A stretch of DNA of 64,000 bases, from assembly GCA_035604195.1 (NCBI GenBank), contig DATNIY010000050.1, forward strand, positions 1-64,000, written 5' to 3'. The position numbers were made by a program, and so were the translations under genes. Of this stretch, positions 21,466-29,422 are shown piece by piece; the first letter of the stretch is position 1; each line of letters opens with the position of its first letter. The notes under the pieces were generated by a model. That model had not been told where the DNA came from, did not search any database, and saw nothing but the letters and a program-made list of their open reading frames with translations. The stretch comes from DATJLY01 sp035604195 (lineage in GTDB: Bacteria > Pseudomonadota > Alphaproteobacteria > ATCC43930 > CGMCC-115725).

Positions 21466-22607
21466 CACGCCCTCGATGCGGCGGGAGCACCGGCGAGCGG
21501 CGCCATCGCAGATGCCGGCTCGCCGCTCGTTACGGCCTCGCGCCGCGCCAGCGCGAAGGCCGCCTCTGCCACCAGTTCGTCGATGATCTCCTTGGTCGAC
21601 TGCAGACAGGTCACCATGCCGACGCTCTGGCCCGCCATCAGCGAGCCGCGCTCGACATCGCCCTCGATGACCGCGCGGCGCAGCGCCCCGGCCCAGTAGT
21701 GCTCGATCTCCAGCTGCGCGTTCTCGCGCGAGACCTCGCCGCGGCCGAAGCGCGCGATGACCTCGCGCTGGAGCTCGAGGAAGTCCCGGGTCGCCTCGTT
21801 GGCAAGCGCACGGACCGGAATCACCGGGAAGCGCGGATCGAGCTGCAACGAGGGCACGGCGTCGCGCGCCCCGGCGCGGATGAAAGCCTGCTTGAAGCGC
21901 GGATGCGCGATCGATTCATGGGCGCAGACGAAGCGCGTGCCGAGCTGCGCGCCCGCGGCGCCCATCTCGAGATTTGCGACGATCGCTTCGCCGCGGCCGA
22001 TGCCGCCGGCGACGAAAACCGGCACTTCCGTCACATGCGGCAGAATCTCCTGCGCGAGCACGCCGGTCGAGACCGGCCCGATATGGCCACCCGCCTCCAT
22101 GCCCTCGATGACGATGGCGTCGGCGCCCATCCGCACCAATTTCTTGGCGATGGGCAGCGCCGGGGCGAAGCACAGGAGCTTGGCGCCGCTCGCCTTGATG
22201 CGCGCCACCGCTGCCGCGTTCGGCAGGCCGCCGGCCAAGACGACATGGCCGACCTTGCGCCGCGCGCAGACGGCGATGTGCTGGACAAGTTCGGGGTGGA
22301 GGGTAATGAGATTGACGCCGAAGGGACGATTGGTGCGCTCGAAGGTAGCGGCGATCTCGGCATCGAGCTGCGCCGGATTCATCGAGCCGCAGGCGATGAC
22401 GCCGAAGCCGCCGGCGTTCGAGATGGCGGCGACGAGATTGCGCTCGGAGACCCAGGTCATCGCGCCGCCCATGATGGCGAAATCGGCGCCGAGAAAGGCC
22501 GTGCCGCGCCGCCACAGGCGGTCGAGCAGGCCGCGCGCGCGCGCCAGCGCTGCCGCGCCCGGCGGCGGCATCCCGCCTGTGCTTCGGCGCTGCGCCGCCG
22601 CGCTCAT
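21465..22607 (-). CDS. nitronate monooxygenase family FMN protein
   Basis: The 380-residue product is a 2-nitropropane-dioxygenase-like TIM-barrel flavoprotein. The family motifs present are GAMTWVSERNLVAAISNAGGFGVIA, the GADAIVIEGMEAGGHIG segment that holds FMN and the catalytic His region, and VFVAGGIGRGE. Such enzymes oxidise alkyl nitronates, but many homologues are enoyl reductases or unknown. It lies tightly between lysC (3 bp) and ptsP (1-bp overlap) in one operon. That placement is unusual and suggests co-transcription by insertion rather than a known shared function. Confidence 0.85.
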   Translation of the reverse strand: MSAAAQRRSTGGMPPPGAAALARARGLLDRLWRRGTAFLGADFAIMGGAMTWVSERNLVAAISNAGGFGVIACGSMNPAQLDAEIAATFERTNRPFGVNLITLHPELVQHIAVCARRKVGHVVLAGGLPNAAAVARIKASGAKLLCFAPALPIAKKLVRMGADAIVIEGMEAGGHIGPVSTGVLAQEILPHVTEVPVFVAGGIGRGEAIVANLEMGAAGAQLGTRFVCAHESIAHPRFKQAFIRAGARDAVPSLQLDPRFPVIPVRALANEATRDFLELQREVIARFGRGEVSRENAQLEIEHYWAGALRRAVIEGDVERGSLMAGQSVGMVTCLQSTKEIIDELVAEAAFALARREAVTSGEPASAMAPLAGAPAASRA

Positions 22608-22610
22608 CAC

Positions 22611-23831
22611 TCAACCGACGTCGAGACCGTAGGCGGTGTGCAGCGCCCTGAGCGCAAGCTCGGTATACTCCTCGGCGACCAGCACGCTCACCTTGATCTC
22701 CGAGGTCGAGATGACCTGGATGTTGATGCCCTTTTCCGCGAGCGTCTGAAACATCTTCTTGGCGATGCCGGCATGGCTGCGCATGCCGACGCCGATGACC
22801 GAGATCTTGACGACATTGGGATCCGGCCTCAATGCGTGGTAGCCGAGTTGGGCGCGGCGTTCCTCCAGGACCTTTACGGCACGATCAAGATCGGCCTTCG
22901 CCACGGTGAAGGTCAGATCGGTCGTGCGGCCGTCTTCGGAAATGTTCTGCACGATCATGTCGACGTTGATCGCATGATCGGCCAGCGGGCCGAAGATCGC
23001 CGCGGCGACGCCCGGTCGGTCCGCCACTTTGGACAGCGTGACCTTGGCCTCGTCGCGGCTGTAGGCAATACCGCTCACCACCTGCTTTTCCACGATCTCA
23101 TCCTCGTCAACGACCAAGGTCCCGGGGGCATCGCTGAAGCTCGACAGCACCTGGACGCGCACCCGGTGGTTCATCGCCATCTCGACCGAGCGGGTTTGGA
23201 GCACCTTGGCGCCCTGGCTGGCGAATTCGAGCATCTCCTCATAGGTAATTCTATCGAGCTTGCGCGCCTTCGCAACGATGCGCGGATCGGTGGTGAAGAC
23301 GCCCTCCACGTCGGTGAAGATATCGCAGCGTTCAGCGCCGAGCGCGGCCGCGAGCGCCACCGCCGAGGTGTCCGAGCCGCCGCGGCCGAGCGTGGTGACT
23401 CTGCCATCGGGTCCGATACCCTGGAACCCCGCGACCACCGCAACCTCCCCCGCGCGCATCGCGCGCCTGAGCGCGCCGGTGGGGATCTCGGCGATGCGGG
23501 CCTTGCCGTGCACGTCGTCGGTGCGGATCGGCACTTGCCAGCCGAGCCAAGAGCGGGCGCTGATGCCGAGGTCATGCAGCGCGAGCGCCAAGAGGCCCAC
23601 CGTCACTTGCTCCCCTGACGCCACGACGACATCATACTCGCGCGCATCGTGCAGGCGACAGACATCCTGGGTCCAGCGCACGAGCTGATCGGTCGCTCCC
23701 GCCATCGCCGAGACCACCACCGCCACCTCGTTGCCGGCCTTCACCTCGCGCGCGACGCGGCGCGCGACGTTCTTGATCCGCTCGATGTCGGCGACCGACG
23801 TGCCGCCGAATTTCTGCACGATACACGCCAT
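22611..23831 (-). CDS. lysC: aspartate kinase
   Basis: Aspartokinase phosphorylates aspartate in the first step of the lysine, threonine and methionine pathways. The 406-residue product is a single chain with the kinase domain (KFGGTSVAD at residues 7-15, GRGGSDTSAVALA near 150) and two C-terminal ACT domains for allosteric feedback. The length fits the LysC class that also carries an internal beta-subunit start. It begins the operon with the nitronate monooxygenase-like gene and ptsP. It is divergent from ubiG with about 150 bp between. Confidence 0.96.
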   Translation of the reverse strand: MACIVQKFGGTSVADIERIKNVARRVAREVKAGNEVAVVVSAMAGATDQLVRWTQDVCRLHDAREYDVVVASGEQVTVGLLALALHDLGISARSWLGWQVPIRTDDVHGKARIAEIPTGALRRAMRAGEVAVVAGFQGIGPDGRVTTLGRGGSDTSAVALAAALGAERCDIFTDVEGVFTTDPRIVAKARKLDRITYEEMLEFASQGAKVLQTRSVEMAMNHRVRVQVLSSFSDAPGTLVVDEDEIVEKQVVSGIAYSRDEAKVTLSKVADRPGVAAAIFGPLADHAINVDMIVQNISEDGRTTDLTFTVAKADLDRAVKVLEERRAQLGYHALRPDPNVVKISVIGVGMRSHAGIAKKMFQTLAEKGINIQVISTSEIKVSVLVAEEYTELALRALHTAYGLDVG

Positions 23832-23980
23832 GGGCGTCGACCTGCGCCGTCCGGGATGGTGAGGTTAGGGCAGCCCTCGCCGGGCTCTGGGCATTGCCGT
23901 TGGCAGGGCGAGTATTCATACTCTCTCGGACGCGATCGAGGCAAGCCGGGCAGGAACCAACGCATGCGCAGGGCGGAGCG

Positions 23981-24745
23981 ATGACCGGGCGGGGGCAAGA
24001 CGCGCCGGCTGGGACCGTCGACCCTGCCGAGGTCGAGCGCTTCGCGCGACTCGCCGATCGATGGTGGGATCCCGCGGGCGAGTTCAAGCCGCTGCACCGG
24101 CTGAACCCGGTGCGGCTCGCTTTCATCCGCGACCGGCTGCAGCGGCACTTCGGCCGCGATCCGAAGAGCCTGGCGCCCTTCGCCGGGTTGCGGCTCCTCG
24201 ATATCGGCTGCGGCGGCGGCCTCATCGCCGAGCCGATGGCGCGATTGGGCTTCACCGTGACCGGGATCGATGCCGATGCCGCGGCGCTCGCCACCGCCGG
24301 CGCCCATGCCGCGATGACTTCCTTATCGATCGACTATCGGGCCGCCGCCGCCGAAGACCTCGCGGATGAGCGCGAGCGCTTCGACGTGGTGCTCGCGCTC
24401 GAGGTGGTGGAGCATGTCGCCGACCCCGGCCTCTTCTTCGCCGCCGCCGCCGCGCTGGTCCGGCCCGGAGGCGCGCTCGTCGCCGCCACCATCAACCGCA
24501 CCATGAAGGCCTATCTGCTCGCCATCGTCGGTGCGGAAATGGTGCTGCGCTGGCTGCCGCGGGGCACCCACCGCTGGGAGAAATTCCTGCGGCCGTCGGA
24601 GCTTGCGGCGCTGGTGCGGGCGCAGGATATGGACGTCAAGGAGCTCTGCGGGATGGTCTATGAGCCGGCGGCCGACCGCTGGGTCCTCGGAGGTGATTTA
24701 GATACCAACTATTTATTATTTGCCACCAAAGCTCCGGCCAAATAA
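23981..24745 (+). CDS. ubiG: bifunctional ubiquinone O-methyltransferase UbiG
   Basis: UbiG performs both O-methylations of ubiquinone synthesis using SAM. The 254-residue product has the typical FARLADRWWDPAGEFKPLHRLNPVR start, the SAM motif LDIGCGGGLIAEPMARLG near residue 66, and the C-terminal TNYLLFATK. ATG 23981 follows GGCGGAG at good spacing; in-frame codons upstream are not family sequence. It is divergent from lysC, again a common alphaproteobacterial arrangement. Confidence 0.96.
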   Translation: MTGRGQDAPAGTVDPAEVERFARLADRWWDPAGEFKPLHRLNPVRLAFIRDRLQRHFGRDPKSLAPFAGLRLLDIGCGGGLIAEPMARLGFTVTGIDADAAALATAGAHAAMTSLSIDYRAAAAEDLADERERFDVVLALEVVEHVADPGLFFAAAAALVRPGGALVAATINRTMKAYLLAIVGAEMVLRWLPRGTHRWEKFLRPSELAALVRAQDMDVKELCGMVYEPAADRWVLGGDLDTNYLLFATKAPAK

Positions 24746-24881
24746 TCTATAGGCGTCGCCACTTGCGACAACGGGGGTCGCCGCGGCATTTGCCGGCGGC
24801 GGCAGGTTGGGGAATTCGCTCGCATGGCTTTGGGCACCGCCCATGCCGGGGGAGAGCGAACGGTCAAGCTATGGTGCGCTC

Positions 24882-25427
24882 ATGACGTTCAATTCGCAGC
24901 CGTCCGGAGAGGCCGTGCGGCTCTCCGGCAAGATCAAATGGTTCAATAGGAGCAAGGGGTTCGGCTTCATCGTCCCGAACGACGGAACGGGCGATGTGTT
25001 CTTGCCGCTGGTGGTGCTCGAACGCTCCGGTTTCGGCGAAGCGCCCGACGGCGCCAGCGTGGTCTTCGAATGGATGCAAGGGCCCAAGGGCCGTGCCGTG
25101 ACTCAGGTCCTCGAGCTCGATGCCTCGACCGCGGTGCCGCGCGCCCCGCGCGAGGGCCGCCCGCGCTCGCGCGACAACGGCGGCGGCGGCGGCGGGTTCG
25201 GCGACCCCACCGGGCCGAGCGAATCGCTCGACGGCGTCGTCAAATGGTATGATCCGGCGCGCGGCTTCGGCTTCATTCTGCCCAATGACGGCGGCAAGGA
25301 CATCTTCGTCCATGTCACCGCACTGCGGCGCTCGGGCCTCGATGGGCTCGAGCCGGGCCAGCCGGTGCGGATGATGGTGTCGCAGGCCCGGCGCGGCCGC
25401 GAGGCCTCCGCGATCGAGCTGCTTTAG
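24882..25427 (+). CDS. protein with two cold-shock domains
   Basis: The 181-residue product has two CSD folds (about residues 12-77 and 112-180) joined by a Gly/Arg-rich linker. The second domain has complete RNP1 (RGFGFI) and RNP2 (DIFVHV). The first has RNP1 KGFGFI but RNP2 DVFLPL, without the nucleic-acid-stacking His. Two-domain Csp proteins are typical of this class and bind single-stranded RNA or DNA. ATG 24882 lacks a clear ribosome site. In-frame ATG 24843 would add 13 residues, and an out-of-frame five-codon ATG ORF at 24871 overlaps the start, so initiation may be regulated. Confidence 0.85.
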   Translation: MTFNSQPSGEAVRLSGKIKWFNRSKGFGFIVPNDGTGDVFLPLVVLERSGFGEAPDGASVVFEWMQGPKGRAVTQVLELDASTAVPRAPREGRPRSRDNGGGGGGFGDPTGPSESLDGVVKWYDPARGFGFILPNDGGKDIFVHVTALRRSGLDGLEPGQPVRMMVSQARRGREASAIELL

Positions 25428-25441
25428 CCCGGCCTTCGGCC

Positions 25442-26599
25442 TCATCGGCCGCGGCCGATGACGATGCCAGCGATGCCGGCCGCCACCGCCGCGGCGACGT
25501 AGGCCAGGCGATAACTGCCGGTCCAATCGACGAGCCCGCTGAAGACGATGGGCTCGATCACCGCGCCCATGAAGGTGAAGGCGAGGGCGCCGCCCGTTGC
25601 GGTGCCGGCATTGCCGGCCGGCGCCAGACGGGCGACCTCGCCGAGGAAGACGCCGTTCCAGGCGACGCCGGTGGCGCCGAGCACCAGGGTCACCGCGCCG
25701 AGAAGGAGCACGGGCCAGCCGGCGGTGACCAGCGCCAGGGCGACGCAGCTTGCCGCCATGGCGAGACCCAAGAGGCAAAGGACGCGGCGCGGCGGCATCA
25801 GGCGGTCGCCGATCCAGCCCCAGAGAACGCGCCCGCCCATCGCCGCCGCCTGGGCCACCGCCAGGACCAGCCCCGCGGTCACCAGATCGATGCCGACCTG
25901 GTCGGTGAGAAAAGTGACGACGAAGGCGTTGAAGCACGTTTGCATCGCCGAGAAGGCGAGCGAGGCCAGCGCCAGGCGCCGTAGCGGCGGCAGGCGCAGC
26001 ACCAGGGCAAAGGCGTCGATCAGCCCGCGATTGGCGCGCGCGCGCGGATCGGCATCGTCGTCGAGGCTGGCGCGCAACGGCTCGACGGCGACGGTTATGG
26101 CGAGGACTGCCACTGCCAGAATCAGGGTCGTCATGCGCCATCCCAGCGTCAGCACCAGCGGCGGCACGACCACCCCGGCCAACGCGCCGCCCAAGGGAAC
26201 GCCGGTCTGCTTGAGCGAGAACACCAGGCCGCGGCGATGCGGCGGCGTCTGGCGGATAAGGATGTGCGAACTTGCCGGTGTGATCGGCCCGTAGCCGAGC
26301 CCGATCACGACCGCAGCGAGAAAGGCGAGCCAAGGATTGGCCGTGGTCAGCAAGGCCAAGCCGATTGCGGTGAGCACGCAGCCGACCTGGCTCATGCGGA
26401 TCGCGCCATAGCGCCGCACCGGGCCGCCCGCCGCCGCCGCGGTAACACAGGCGGCGATATAGACGATCGCCATGAAGGCGCCGATGCGATTGGGATCGAC
26501 CCCGATATCCGGCGCCGCCGTGCCGACGAAGACCGCCGGCGCCAGCCCGGCCATCGAGATCAGCGCCTGGACCGCCAAGGTCGCAGTGAGTGCGTACAT
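25442..26599 (-). CDS. MFS transporter
   Basis: The 385-residue product is a 12-helix major-facilitator protein with two similar halves and a charged loop near residue 185. The loop after TM2 reads GGPVRRYGAIR, a variant of the MFS motif A. It resembles the YbfB/nitrate-like or drug-efflux branches, but the substrate cannot be deduced. ATG 26599 is the first ATG. A TTG 39 bases upstream extends the frame, with GGAGG lying between the two, so the start is uncertain. It is a single gene, convergent with the cold-shock gene. Confidence 0.85.
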   Translation of the reverse strand: MYALTATLAVQALISMAGLAPAVFVGTAAPDIGVDPNRIGAFMAIVYIAACVTAAAAGGPVRRYGAIRMSQVGCVLTAIGLALLTTANPWLAFLAAVVIGLGYGPITPASSHILIRQTPPHRRGLVFSLKQTGVPLGGALAGVVVPPLVLTLGWRMTTLILAVAVLAITVAVEPLRASLDDDADPRARANRGLIDAFALVLRLPPLRRLALASLAFSAMQTCFNAFVVTFLTDQVGIDLVTAGLVLAVAQAAAMGGRVLWGWIGDRLMPPRRVLCLLGLAMAASCVALALVTAGWPVLLLGAVTLVLGATGVAWNGVFLGEVARLAPAGNAGTATGGALAFTFMGAVIEPIVFSGLVDWTGSYRLAYVAAAVAAGIAGIVIGRGR

Positions 26600-26732
26600 T
26601 GAGGACCGAGGGTGCTTGAAGAAGCCGCCTCCGGTCAACCGACGAGCATATTAAGGTTGGCGAAAGCGCGACTCCGTGATACCGTATTTAGTGGCAAGCA
26701 CGTCCTTCAACCACAGCATACGGTGGGACGGA

Positions 26733-27071
26733 ATGGAGACTATCTGGACGCCCGACCTCATGGAGCGGCTTTCTGTGCTCTGGGACGAGGGCCTGCCGAC
26801 GGCCGAGATCGGCCGGCGGCTCGGTATCAGCAAGAATGCGGTGATCGGCAAGGCGCACCGGCTGGCGCTGAAGGCGCGGCCCTCGCCCCTGAAGCGGCCG
26901 CCGACGCGCCGCGTGATCGGCATCAGCGTGCCGGTCTGCACTTGGCCGCAAGGCCACCCCGGCGACAAGGACTTCCGCTTCTGCGGCCAGCGGCCGTTGC
27001 CCGGCAAGTCCTATTGCGCCGAGCACGCGGCACTCGCCTATATCCGGCCGAAGAGCCACAACGCCGCTTGA
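26733..27071 (+). CDS. gcrA: cell-cycle regulator GcrA
   Basis: GcrA is an alphaproteobacterial transcription regulator that binds housekeeping sigma-70 and acts at promoters with CcrM-methylated GANTC sites. The 112-residue product begins with the diagnostic WTPDLMERLSVLWDEGLPTAEIGRRLGISKNAVIGKAHRL HTH and ends with the short C-terminal domain holding the C-x2-H-like FCGQRPLPGKSYCAEHAALAY segment. It is shorter than the Caulobacter protein because the linker is short. ATG 26733 begins the conserved region. hisF follows 72 bp downstream. Confidence 0.95.
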   Translation: METIWTPDLMERLSVLWDEGLPTAEIGRRLGISKNAVIGKAHRLALKARPSPLKRPPTRRVIGISVPVCTWPQGHPGDKDFRFCGQRPLPGKSYCAEHAALAYIRPKSHNAA

Positions 27072-27143
27072 GGCACCGGCCCGTCCGAGGCGGGCGCGGC
27101 GAAGACCGCTTAGGGATTGACGCGCGGCGCGGTTCCGGTCGAG

Positions 27144-27911
27144 ATGGACGCCGTGTTGAAAATGCGCGTCATCCCCTGTCTCGACGTCAAGGACGGGCGC
27201 ACCGTGAAGGGCGTCAACTTCGTCGATTTGGTCGATGCCGGTGATCCCGTCGAGCAGGCCAAGGTCTATGACGCCGAGGGCGCCGACGAGTTGTGCTTCC
27301 TCGACATCACTGCCTCGGCCGAGGACCGCTCGACCCTCTACGATGTGGTGGCGCGCACCGCCGAGCAATGCTTCATGCCCCTAACCGTCGGCGGCGGCGT
27401 GCGCTCGGTCGAGGACATAAGGCTGCTGTTGCTGGCGGGGGCCGACAAGACCTCGATCAATACCGCCGCGGTGCAGCGGCCCGAACTCGTCCGCGCGGCG
27501 GCGGAGAAATTCGGCAGCCAATGCATCGTCGTCGCCATCGACGCCAAGCAATCCGCGCCACAGCGTTGGGAGGTGTTCACCCATGGCGGGCGGCGCGGCA
27601 CCGGGCTCGATGCGGTCGCCTGGGCGCGGCGCATGGCCGAAATGGGCGCGGGCGAGATTCTCCTCACTTCGATGGACCGCGACGGGACGCGGCAAGGCTT
27701 CGACATTCCGCTGACCCGCGCCGTCGCCGATGCGGTGACGGTTCCCGTCATTGCCTCGGGCGGCGTCGGCACGCTCGACCACTTGGTCGAGGGGATCCGG
27801 GACGGCCACGCCACCGCCGTGCTCGCCGCCTCGATCTTCCATTTCGGCATGTTCCGCATCGCCGAGGCCAAGGCCCATCTCGCCGCTTCCGGGATTCCGG
27901 TGCGGCCGTAA
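27144..27911 (+). CDS. hisF: imidazole glycerol phosphate synthase subunit HisF
   Basis: HisF is the cyclase subunit that uses ammonia from HisH to form IGP and AICAR in histidine synthesis. The 255-residue TIM barrel has the catalytic Asp in CLDVKDGR (near residue 15) and the second Asp in VAIDAKQS (near 134), plus the phosphate-binding GGGVRS and ASGGVG loops. GTG 27153 and ATG 27162 are possible alternative starts. It is followed by hisE, but hisB, hisH and hisA, its usual upstream partners, are not here. Confidence 0.96.
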   Translation: MDAVLKMRVIPCLDVKDGRTVKGVNFVDLVDAGDPVEQAKVYDAEGADELCFLDITASAEDRSTLYDVVARTAEQCFMPLTVGGGVRSVEDIRLLLLAGADKTSINTAAVQRPELVRAAAEKFGSQCIVVAIDAKQSAPQRWEVFTHGGRRGTGLDAVAWARRMAEMGAGEILLTSMDRDGTRQGFDIPLTRAVADAVTVPVIASGGVGTLDHLVEGIRDGHATAVLAASIFHFGMFRIAEAKAHLAASGIPVRP

Positions 27912-27985
27912 CGGCAGGCCTTGCCGAGAGGCGAGGCGCGCGGGCATCCTGCGGCGTTTCCCGCACCGGCAACGCGGAGGACGAC

Positions 27986-28318
27986 ATGGCCGAAATCGAC
28001 GGCAGCGTGCTCGACCGGCTGTTCGGCACCATTGCCGCGCGCCGCGGCGCCGATCCCGCGCTCTCCTACACGGCAAAGCTGCTGGCCGCGGGCCGGCCGC
28101 GCATCGCGCAGAAGCTCGGCGAAGAGGCGGTCGAGACGGTGATCGCGGCGCTCCGCGGGAGCGCTCAGGACCTCGTTGGCGAGAGCGCCGATCTGCTCTA
28201 TCACCTGCTGGTTCTGTGGGCCGAAGCCGGGATTGCGCCGGCGGAGGTGTGGTCGGCGCTCGAGGCGCGCATGGGCAGCTCCGGCATCGCCGAGAAGTTC
28301 GGCCGCGCGCACTCGTGA
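27986..28318 (+). CDS. hisE: phosphoribosyl-ATP pyrophosphatase
   Basis: HisE hydrolyses phosphoribosyl-ATP to phosphoribosyl-AMP in step two of histidine synthesis. The 110-residue product carries the MazG-like KLGEEAVETVIAA helix and ESADLLYHLLVLW, whose acidic residues bind magnesium. GCGGAGG lies 6 bp before ATG 27986. It is the second gene of a hisF-hisE pair and is followed by a HIT-family gene 22 bp later. Confidence 0.95.
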   Translation: MAEIDGSVLDRLFGTIAARRGADPALSYTAKLLAAGRPRIAQKLGEEAVETVIAALRGSAQDLVGESADLLYHLLVLWAEAGIAPAEVWSALEARMGSSGIAEKFGRAHS

Positions 28319-28340
28319 CGGTGCGCGAGGGGAGATTGCC

Positions 28341-28703
28341 ATGGCCTACGACCGCAACAACATCTTCGCGCGCATCCTGCGCGGCGAGATTCCTTGCAAG
28401 AAAGTGTATGAGGACGCCCATGTCCTCGCCTTCCACGACATCAGGCCGCAAACGCCGGTGCATGTCTTGGTGATTCCCAAGGGCGAATACGTCTCCCTCG
28501 ACGATTTCGCAGCGCAGGCCTCCGATGCCGAGATCGTCGCCTTCACCCGCGCCGTCGGCAAGATCGCCCGCGATGCCGGGGTCGCCGACAGCGGCTATCG
28601 CATCCTCGCCAATCACGGCCGCGACGCGAACCAGGAAGTGCCGCATTTCCACGTCCATATCTTCGGCGGGCGCAGCCTCGGCCGCATGATCGGCAGGGAA
28701 TAG
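28341..28703 (+). CDS. HIT family nucleotide-binding protein (HinT-like)
   Basis: This 120-residue histidine-triad protein has the catalytic HFHVHIFGG motif near residue 101 and the typical NIFARILRGEIPCKKVYED start. HinT relatives hydrolyse adenosine phosphoramidates and aminoacyl-adenylates. GAGGGGAGA precedes ATG 28341. Its position next to hisE is common in Alphaproteobacteria. About 140 bp separate it from the PAS_5 gene. Confidence 0.93.
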   Translation: MAYDRNNIFARILRGEIPCKKVYEDAHVLAFHDIRPQTPVHVLVIPKGEYVSLDDFAAQASDAEIVAFTRAVGKIARDAGVADSGYRILANHGRDANQEVPHFHVHIFGGRSLGRMIGRE

Positions 28704-28777
28704 AGACGGCCAAGCCCGGCCGCGCGCGAACCGGCCGGCGCCGCACCGGACGCGCGTTAACCGTTTGCCAAAATTCG

Positions 28778-28794
28778 TTAGCAAAAAATTAACC
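28778..28794 (+). promoter_or_regulatory. CtrA-like binding box upstream of the PAS_5 gene
   Basis: TTAG, seven bases, then TTAACC followed by AT fits the CtrA consensus TTAA-N7-TTAA(CC) with one mismatch. A further TTAACC half site lies at 28757-28762. The boxes are about 45-85 bp before the start codon at 28841, inside an AT-rich patch that stands out from the GC-rich surroundings. Confidence 0.45.
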
Positions 28795-28840
28795 ATGCAG
28801 GGCGTGAACTTAGGCTGCGATATAGAGAAACAGCTTTATC

Positions 28841-29410
28841 ATGTCCGCACACGCCATAGACGAGCCGGTCCTTGCCGCGCTGTTGCATTACTGGGATTCG
28901 AAGCGAGCGGATCGGCCGATGCCGGCGCGCCATGCGATCGATCCCCTGGAGATGGGCGCGGAACTGTTGCCGCATCTCATGCTCTGCGATCTTTACGACC
29001 GCGGCACGCGCGTGCGCTTTCGCCTGGTCGGGACGACCGTAGTGCGGCGCTTCGGCTTCGATCCGACCGGCCGGTTTCTCGCCGACCAGCCGCGCGGCAG
29101 CTATTTCGACCTCATGGCCGCGCTCCATCGCCTGCTCTATTGCGAGCGGGCGCCGCTTTATTCCGAGAGCGTCTTCTGCTGGGGCGCGCGGCGCCGCCTC
29201 GAGGCGCGGCATCTGCTGTTGCCGTTGACCAATGGCGGCCCTGATCCGGCGATCACTCTCGTCGGTATCTCCTTCGCCTCGGACACGCGGTTTCCGCCGC
29301 TGCTGCGCTCGCTCAATGCCATCGCCGCGCATGGCGAAACGCATCGCTCGGTGCTGAGCCTGCCGGCGCCCCGCGCCTGGCCGGCGCAGCGGGGCCGCAA
29401 CGTGGCCTAA
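28841..29410 (+). CDS. PAS_5 domain protein
   Basis: The 189-residue product matches the alphaproteobacterial PAS_5 (DUF1488-like neighbour) family. It has an N-terminal LLHYWDSKRADRPMPARHAIDP segment, then LPHLMLCDLYDRGTRVRFRLVGTTV and a beta-rich PAS core. It has no output domain, so its role is unknown; it is probably a small sensory or adaptor protein. It is transcribed alone after a CtrA-like box and ends 12 bp from the kup stop, convergent. Confidence 0.8.
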   Translation: MSAHAIDEPVLAALLHYWDSKRADRPMPARHAIDPLEMGAELLPHLMLCDLYDRGTRVRFRLVGTTVVRRFGFDPTGRFLADQPRGSYFDLMAALHRLLYCERAPLYSESVFCWGARRRLEARHLLLPLTNGGPDPAITLVGISFASDTRFPPLLRSLNAIAAHGETHRSVLSLPAPRAWPAQRGRNVA

Positions 29411-29422
29411 ATCCGTCCGCGG

